DNA of 10,862 nucleotides. Origin: an uncultured Lachnospiraceae bacterium (lineage in GTDB: Bacteria; Bacillota; Clostridia; Lachnospirales; Lachnospiraceae). Both the position numbers and the translations under genes were made by a program. The notes beneath the pieces are model-generated. The model had not been told where the DNA came from and ran no database searches. It saw only the letters and a program-made list of their open reading frames with translations. The stretch spans positions 1 to 10,862 of the forward strand of contig CADBTO010000151.1 in assembly GCA_902797565.1 (NCBI GenBank), read 5' to 3'. Each line of letters begins with the position of its first letter. The first letter of the stretch is position 1. This document shows positions 6,528 through 10,862 of the stretch, piece by piece.

Positions 6528-7916
6528 TTATTCCACCTCCAGATAAAACAAATACCTGCCTTCCGATGTCCAGATATAGAACCAGTCCCCCCTGCGCAGC
6601 CAGGCCTGCTCCCCCTTTTCCAGGATGCCCCGGCTGGTATAGGTACGGTTTGCGGAATGGTTCGTCACCAGGAAACACCGGTTTGCCGCGTCAAACTCCA
6701 CATCACAGTGATGCCGCCCAACCTGGGCATGCTGCAAATGCACATTGCAGACGTTCTGGTTCCTTCCGATTGCCAACGTCCGGTCCTGTTCGAACCGATA
6801 CCAGGTCTTCCTGTTTCCAAACTGCAGGAGCGCCATCGGCCGGGGGCGTTTTTTTGCCTCTTTTCCGCCGCTGCGCCTGTCGTATTGGACCGCTTTCCGA
6901 TCCGCAGGCGGCGAATCCACATACTGGGTCACAACCTGTGATCGGGGATCCTGCTCCAAAACGCCCATCTCCCCCAGAAACACCATCATATTCTGCGGGC
7001 GCTTCCGCCAATCCTCTTCGAGGGCATGGCTGATCGCATAATCAATCTGTGCCGGTACGGCGGGATTCAGCTCCCGCAGGGGCACTACCTCCGTCCCCAG
7101 TGCCCGGTCCGGCGCGGATGGCGGCTTCTTCCCGCCAACCAGGAAATAATATGTGGACGCCAGCGCATAGACATCCGTCCATGGCCCCTGCCGGCCGGAG
7201 CGTGAATATTGCTCGATCGGCGCAAACCCATGCTTGACCAGGATGGACATGCTGTTCGGCGCGTTCAGGGCATACATCCGCGTGGATCCAAAATCGATCA
7301 GCTTCACCTCGCCCGTCTGGTGCAAGAGCATCACATTGTCCGGCCCCACATCCCGGTGCAGAAGCATCCGCTTGTGCACACGATCCAGGGAAGTCCCCAC
7401 ATCCCTGACAATCCGGTTTGCCAGGCCAATCTCCATTTTCCGCTGGCCGCTGTTTCGCAGCATCCGGCCCAGCGTCTCTCCATCCAGGTACTCCATGACC
7501 ATATAGGCCGTTGCATGTTCCACGAACAGGTCCTGGACAGAAACAATGCTCGGTTCGTCCTGTAAAGACAGGAGGATATTCGCCTCGTTGATAAATACCT
7601 CCTGCCCATGCTGGTACAGCTCATCCTTTGCCTCACCGGTCGGGATGATCTGGTAGTCCCCGCTGGCAGAACGCATCGCCCACTCCGACGGAAAATATTC
7701 CTTGACCGCAAACCGCTGCCGGGTCTGCATGTCCCATACCAGATAGGTGATGCCGAAACCGCCCACGCCGAGAATCCGGCCGATGGCATAACGCCCGTTC
7801 AGCACCATCCCCGCAGGAAGCGCGCGTTCTTCCCTGCGGGTTTCCTGGTATCCGCATACCGCGCATTGCGCGCCCGGATTATTCAGCTGCGAAAAGCAAT
7901 TCGGACATATGTTCAT
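6528..7916 (-). CDS. Zinc-ribbon Hanks-type Ser/Thr kinase with C-terminal FHA-like domain
   Basis: A 462-residue soluble kinase. Residues 1-24 form a zinc ribbon (C4, C7, C18, C21, then GYQE). The kinase domain (about 40-315) has glycine loop GVGGFG (50-55), K72 in AVKEY, helix-C E111, HRD with D189, N194, DFG (208-210) and FAPIEQY in place of APE. The residue two after the catalytic Asp is Gly191 rather than Lys. A polar, basic linker (about 320-360) leads to an FHA-like domain (about 375-455). There G384-R385 are kept, but the SxxH stretch reads GRHH and the Asn-Gly motif is absent. Its ATG overlaps the TGA of the vWA gene (ATGA), with GGAG 7 bases upstream, so the two are coupled. No membrane helix is present, unlike PASTA kinases of the PrkC type. 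It may be steered to phosphorylated partners by its own FHA. Substrates are unknown; the adaptor at 1930-2820 is a candidate. Confidence 0.94.
   Translation of the reverse strand: MNICPNCFSQLNNPGAQCAVCGYQETRREERALPAGMVLNGRYAIGRILGVGGFGITYLVWDMQTRQRFAVKEYFPSEWAMRSASGDYQIIPTGEAKDELYQHGQEVFINEANILLSLQDEPSIVSVQDLFVEHATAYMVMEYLDGETLGRMLRNSGQRKMEIGLANRIVRDVGTSLDRVHKRMLLHRDVGPDNVMLLHQTGEVKLIDFGSTRMYALNAPNSMSILVKHGFAPIEQYSRSGRQGPWTDVYALASTYYFLVGGKKPPSAPDRALGTEVVPLRELNPAVPAQIDYAISHALEEDWRKRPQNMMVFLGEMGVLEQDPRSQVVTQYVDSPPADRKAVQYDRRSGGKEAKKRPRPMALLQFGNRKTWYRFEQDRTLAIGRNQNVCNVHLQHAQVGRHHCDVEFDAANRCFLVTNHSANRTYTSRGILEKGEQAWLRRGDWFYIWTSEGRYLFYLEVE
6533..6540 (-). promoter_or_regulatory. Ribosome binding site GGAGGTGG for the GTG-started PP2C
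   Basis: GGAGGTGG ends 6 bases before the GTG at 6526 and lies inside the last codons of the kinase gene. It supports GTG as the real start, since the next in-frame ATG is about 30 codons on and inside the PP2C fold. Confidence 0.8.
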
Positions 7917-9808
7917 ACCCTGTCTCCATTCCGATCCGGCTCCATATAGAAAATAATGCGCTCCCTGCCTGCCACGATCTCATCGCCATCCGCAAGCTGC
8001 CGCCGCTCCGTGATCCGCACCCCGTTGACCTTCGTTCCATTCGTCGATTCCAGATCCGTCACATAGCAGCCCATCCGGTTTGCCTCGATCACAAAGTGCT
8101 GCTTCGAAAGCTGGTCGTCATCGAAAAAGAGTTCGCAGCTGGAAGAAGACCTGCCCACAAAAAAGCTCCCGTCCACTTCCAGATCGAGCGACCGCTCTGT
8201 GCCCCGCGCCTCAAAGACTTTCAGACGGATCCTGCGGGTTTTCGCCCTGGTCAGCTCCGCCGCGTCAATCTCCGCGGCCTTTGCCTTCTTATTCCGGACA
8301 ACAAGCAGCAGCACCAGCCCGATCACCAAGACAATCAGAAGCAGGAAAATCCACCAGAAGGAGATCAGGAATGCCACCAGCCGTGCCGTCACAGGGTTCT
8401 TCCCATCCTCCACCGTAAACTCCACCGAAGTCCCCTGCATCTCATTGGACGACTGGGATTCATCCCGGATTCCGTTGATCTCCAGGATGTAGGATTCCGT
8501 ATACAGATCTTCCGTAAGGGCGAGCGTAACGGCAAGTTCCTTCCCGTTCCGTTTCGTCTGTACCTCGGAGATTGACCAGACCTTCCCGTCCCCGTTCTTC
8601 GCCTTGGACCGCAGGGCATAATGAACCGCTTCCCCCGCGCTTGCCTCGTCCACCCCGTTTTCATCCGAAAGGTGCAAAACGATGGCGTTGGCCCCGTTCT
8701 GGGACACATCTCCCTGAACCACTGGCGGCTCCTTGTCCTCTTCAAAATCCGAATAGTCCATGGGAACCGGGTCGATCCCGTTTCCATCCACAACCAGTGC
8801 CAGCTTGCCCTTCCCTTCTGTCCGGTTTGTCCCTGCCGCAAGATGCGCCACATAGGTCTGTTTTTTCAGCAGATCATCGAGCGTCTGGAACGCCTCCTGA
8901 ACCTCTGCTGGGGAAGAGCTGCCGCTGCAATCCGCATAATATCCCCGGCAATTCTTCTCATTCAGGATCTTGTTCTGGGTATAGTCGATTTTCTTACGAT
9001 TTGGTACGGATGAAGAATTGTGCAGCAGCACCCCGTACACCGGGATGATCGACGCCTTGACCTCGCGGAGCGTGGAATCGTCACTGATGTCCTTCCCTTC
9101 GGAATCATCCTCACCGTCCGTCACTAATAGTACGATCGTACGCCTCTGCTGCGCGGACTGCCCGGCAAGAACCTGGTTCAGCGAGCGATAGAGCACGGTC
9201 TTGCTCTCTGCCATCTGCATATAGGAAATGTCTTCGATCTTTTTTGCAGCTTTTTTCTTCGCCGCGCCGTCCCCTCCATTCACTGCTTTGCAGACGACAG
9301 TTTTCTCCCCCCTGGGGCTCGTTGTCCCCACAGTGTATACCGTCAGCCTGTCTTTTCCACGCAGTTTCCGGCAAAGGGACGCCAGCTGCTGCTTTGCCTC
9401 CTGGAATTGCGCCCGGTCCACAGAGCCGGAATTGTCAAGCAGGATGATATAGGAGATGCCCTCCCCGCTGTCCGAAAAACGTTCCAGCTCTCCATCCTGT
9501 TCCAGTTCCTGTGCACCCATCGTACCGGAAACAGCTGCATCCCTCCCGACCTTCGATCCGGTCAGGAACACGCGGATCCGGGGTGCTTTCCCGATCGCCT
9601 GTTCCGCCAGATACGGCTGCTTGATCGTCTGCGCCGCAAAGACTGGCAGTTCTTCCCCAAACAGGATGCCGCAAAGCGCTCCGGCAAAAATCGCCAGAAG
9701 TAGCGCCACCAATCGGACGCATCTTTGTCTCTGGTATTCCCGCACCCCGCTCTGCTTTCTGCAAGACTTTCTGCAAATTTTCGTGCCAGACTCCATGCCA
9801 AACTCCAT
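7913..9808 (-). CDS. Membrane protein with extracellular vWA domain and cytoplasmic FHA domain
   Basis: A 631-residue single-pass protein. A basic n-region and hydrophobic stretch (31-50) end in FAA|Q (57-60), a likely signal peptide or N-terminal anchor. The vWA domain (about 115-315) has a full metal-ion site: D125-N-S127-G-S129, T203 and D231. An Ig-like beta region (about 360-468) follows. A strong membrane helix (476-504) with a basic stop (RNKK) leads to a cytoplasmic FHA domain (about 545-620) with GR (552-553), SKQH (568-571) and TNGT (589-592). The frame is open to an ATG at 9835, but that would overlap the PP2C gene and has no ribosome binding site; AGGAGG at 9819-9824 lies 10 bases before the ATG at 9808. 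Its stop overlaps the kinase start. It probably senses or binds something outside and gathers phosphoproteins inside; the direction of signalling is not known. Confidence 0.93.
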   Translation of the reverse strand: MEFGMESGTKICRKSCRKQSGVREYQRQRCVRLVALLLAIFAGALCGILFGEELPVFAAQTIKQPYLAEQAIGKAPRIRVFLTGSKVGRDAAVSGTMGAQELEQDGELERFSDSGEGISYIILLDNSGSVDRAQFQEAKQQLASLCRKLRGKDRLTVYTVGTTSPRGEKTVVCKAVNGGDGAAKKKAAKKIEDISYMQMAESKTVLYRSLNQVLAGQSAQQRRTIVLLVTDGEDDSEGKDISDDSTLREVKASIIPVYGVLLHNSSSVPNRKKIDYTQNKILNEKNCRGYYADCSGSSSPAEVQEAFQTLDDLLKKQTYVAHLAAGTNRTEGKGKLALVVDGNGIDPVPMDYSDFEEDKEPPVVQGDVSQNGANAIVLHLSDENGVDEASAGEAVHYALRSKAKNGDGKVWSISEVQTKRNGKELAVTLALTEDLYTESYILEINGIRDESQSSNEMQGTSVEFTVEDGKNPVTARLVAFLISFWWIFLLLIVLVIGLVLLLVVRNKKAKAAEIDAAELTRAKTRRIRLKVFEARGTERSLDLEVDGSFFVGRSSSSCELFFDDDQLSKQHFVIEANRMGCYVTDLESTNGTKVNGVRITERRQLADGDEIVAGRERIIFYMEPDRNGDRV

Positions 9809-9818
9809 ACCCAGCCTG

Positions 9819-9824
9819 CCTCCT
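9819..9824 (-). promoter_or_regulatory. Ribosome binding site AGGAGG for the vWA-FHA gene
   Basis: A perfect AGGAGG overlaps the TAG stop of the upstream PP2C and lies 10 bases before the ATG at 9808. It argues against the in-frame ATG at 9835, which lies upstream of this site and has no purine-rich tract of its own. Confidence 0.8.
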
Positions 9825-10575
9825 ACCGGATCCATACCGCGATTGCGGAATAATTATCCATATGCTTCCCGCTGCCCGCTTCCAGAACCAGCAGCTCCAT
9901 CTTCTCCAGCCATTCCTGCGGCGATGCGGCATGCTTCAGCGTATCCATCATTGCCTTCTCCTCGATCCATTCCCAGAACCCGTCGCTGCAAAGCAAAAAC
10001 ACGCTGTGCTTCGTAAGCGCCACAGGTTTCGAGATCTGGTATCTGGGATCATCCCATGGCGTCCCCATCACCCGCAGCAGCCGGTTCCGATCCTCATGAT
10101 GGCGGATCTCGGACTCTTTGATGTCTCCCCGGCTTGCCAGCATCTGCGGAACGCTGTGGTCCAGGGTACGCGCCTTGAACTTTCCTTTTTCAAACACATA
10201 CAGCCGGGAATCCCCCACATGCCCGTAAACCGCCATGCTCCCATCCAGATCCAGCACAAGCCCGCAGACGGTCGTCTTCATGGCATGCGGCGCGCCATCC
10301 GCTTCCTGCCGTTCCAAAAGCGCCTGCTGTGCCTGGAGAATCCCTGCTTCCAGACACTGCGCCGCCCCGGCCTGGCAGTTCGTTTCAAAATGCGCCTTCA
10401 TCTCAGAAACCACCAGAGAGGACGCCACTTCCCCTTTTCCATGCCCGCCCAGCCCATCACAAAGCACAAACAGATGTTTCCCGCCTGCCTGCGCAGCACC
10501 AATGGCATCTTCATTGACTTCTCGCTCCCCCTCCCGGGAAAGCATCCCATAAACCACCTGCCGCTGCTCTGCCAT
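9823..10575 (-). CDS. PP2C-family Ser/Thr phosphatase, first gene of the operon
   Basis: A 250-residue predicted cytoplasmic phosphatase, close to the usual length of PrpC/Stp-type enzymes and without extensions. PP2C motifs in order: NED (21-23), CDGLGGHG with D40-G41, MKTTVCG (99-105), VGDSR (120-124), LDHS (138-141), LLRVMG (166-171), CSDG with D198, and DNYS with D240-N241. All metal-ligand aspartates are present. The start at 10575 follows GGGGAGG (10581-10587) by 5 bases, and the gene lies about 70 bases downstream of the predicted transcription start. It is followed after 14 bases by the vWA-FHA gene. It differs clearly from the second PP2C at 5654-6526, so the two are not a recent duplication and may act on different targets or at different places. 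Catalytic identity is firm; substrates are inferred to be the operon kinases and their targets. Confidence 0.96.
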   Translation of the reverse strand: MAEQRQVVYGMLSREGEREVNEDAIGAAQAGGKHLFVLCDGLGGHGKGEVASSLVVSEMKAHFETNCQAGAAQCLEAGILQAQQALLERQEADGAPHAMKTTVCGLVLDLDGSMAVYGHVGDSRLYVFEKGKFKARTLDHSVPQMLASRGDIKESEIRHHEDRNRLLRVMGTPWDDPRYQISKPVALTKHSVFLLCSDGFWEWIEEKAMMDTLKHAASPQEWLEKMELLVLEAGSGKHMDNYSAIAVWIR

Positions 10576-10599
10576 CCTGACCTCCCCATTCTATAGGTA

Positions 10600-10629
10600 A
10601 AGATTCTGCAAAGATTTTGCCAAAATCTT
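10600..10629. promoter_or_regulatory. Operator-like dyad and half-site repeat in the operon leader
   Basis: Bases 10611-10629 read AAGATTTTGCCAAAATCTT, a perfect 9-base inverted repeat around one central base. A third, nearly matching half (AAGATTCTGC, 10600-10609) lies 11 bases, about one helical turn, from the matching half at 10611-10620. The block is inside the predicted 5' leader, downstream of the promoter and upstream of the first ribosome binding site. It could be a repressor or activator site. In RNA it could form AT-rich hairpins, including an alternative GCAAA/TTTGC stem. The symmetry is plain; the function is inferred. Confidence 0.5.
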
Positions 10630-10652
10630 ATAAACGCAAAAACCCACTTTTC

Positions 10653-10681
10653 ATTCTACCATTTTTGTGATTTTTTGTCAC
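10653..10681 (-). promoter_or_regulatory. Sigma-A-type promoter of the operon
   Basis: On the minus strand, GTGACA (10676-10681, 5 of 6 to the -35 consensus) is followed after exactly 17 bases by TAGAAT (10653-10658, 5 of 6 to the -10 consensus). The -10 is preceded by TGG, an extended -10 element. Upstream DNA is A-rich, as in an UP element, with an A8G6 tract abutting the -35. Transcription should start near 10646, giving a leader of about 70 bases before the first PP2C gene. It is the only good promoter seen and no other gap is long enough to hold one. Confidence 0.72.
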
Positions 10682-10862
10682 CCCCCTTTTTTTTCATAAT
10701 TTTTCCATAATCCATCGTGCCATTTTTTGCTTTTCTTCCAGCCCATCCAGAAATACTACGATATTTGCCGCCCGCAAAAAATTATTTCACGTTTCAATGA
10801 TAAGCACGTTTTTAACATTTTTCGCACAATTTTCTGGCACTTTTTTTGTTAAAACTCTGGAA
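10682..10862. other. AT-rich non-coding DNA upstream of the operon
   Basis: No supported gene, tRNA or riboswitch was seen here. The stretch is rich in A and T runs. It holds a small TTTGC/GCAAA inverted repeat near 10764-10778 and two CACGTTT copies 17 bases apart (10788-10794 and 10805-10811). It contains the A/T tract that may serve as an UP element. Whatever gene lies to the right is outside the window. Confidence 0.6.

Noticed and set aside
5627..7033. A 468-codon open frame on the plus strand, opposite the PP2C and FHA-kinase genes
   Set aside because: It lies antisense to two genes with complete motif sets. Its translation is rich in His, Pro and Arg with no recognisable domain and spans a junction between two unrelated genes. 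It is a by-product of codon bias in the real genes.
9809..9835. Upstream ATG at 9835 for the vWA-FHA protein
   Set aside because: It lies upstream of the AGGAGG at 9819-9824, has no purine-rich tract before it, and overlaps the PP2C 3' end.
9862..10596. A 244-codon plus-strand open frame opposite the first PP2C gene
   Set aside because: It mirrors a complete PP2C gene, has no domain signature, and its end runs into the ribosome binding region of that gene.
10681..10694. C6T8 tract as a possible intrinsic terminator for plus-strand transcription
   Set aside because: There is no adequate GC-rich stem before the T run. The GTGA/TCAC arms nearby are only four pairs with an A/T loop and overlap the promoter.
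10678..10746. Small minus-strand frame of 22 codons, Lys- and Trp-rich, just upstream of the operon
   Set aside because: It has no ribosome binding site, ends in the predicted -35 box and lies in AT-rich DNA, where short frames arise by chance.

Overview
The window looks like chromosomal DNA of a Gram-positive anaerobe of the Clostridia, most likely Lachnospiraceae. The grounds are a moderately GC-rich coding style, strong AGGAGG-type ribosome binding sites, an AT-rich sigma-A promoter, Hanks-type kinases with an N-terminal zinc ribbon, and a BspA-like leucine-rich-repeat protein with tandem MBG/Ig-like modules of the kind common in gut Firmicutes. The assignment rests on style and protein families only, with no database search.

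Layout: all eight genes lie on the minus strand and read right to left. About 290 bases of AT-rich non-coding DNA fill the right end (10576-10862). They carry a well-formed promoter (10653-10681) and, in the predicted leader, a perfect 19-base dyad (10611-10629). Then follow: a PP2C phosphatase (9823-10575); a membrane protein with an extracellular von Willebrand A domain and a cytoplasmic FHA domain (7913-9808); a zinc-ribbon Ser/Thr kinase with a C-terminal FHA domain (6528-7916); a second PP2C phosphatase (5654-6526); a secreted LRR/MBG-repeat protein (2852-5626); a soluble zinc-ribbon/FHA adaptor with a long disordered linker (1930-2820); a four-helix membrane protein with a cytoplasmic FHA domain (1002-1919); and a second zinc-ribbon Ser/Thr kinase, cut by the left edge (1-996). 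Gaps are -4 to 31 bases and no terminator is visible, so this is probably one operon continuing past the left edge.

Function: the set makes a self-contained phosphothreonine circuit. Two kinases write the mark, two PP2C enzymes erase it, and four FHA domains can read it. Two of the FHA domains are on membrane proteins, one is on a kinase, and one is on a soluble adaptor whose linker holds repeated Thr-Val-x-hydrophobic motifs that look like FHA ligands. The vWA protein and the secreted LRR protein give the circuit an outside face. The most likely overall role is control of an envelope process such as adhesion or secretion by reversible threonine phosphorylation, comparable in logic to the PpkA/PppA/Fha control of type VI secretion and to FHA-linked type VII systems. 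No secretion ATPase or WXG100 protein is visible here, so that link is inference.

Coverage: the genes are packed so tightly that there is no unexplained stretch apart from the right end. No tRNA, rRNA, CRISPR array, insertion sequence or phage gene was seen.
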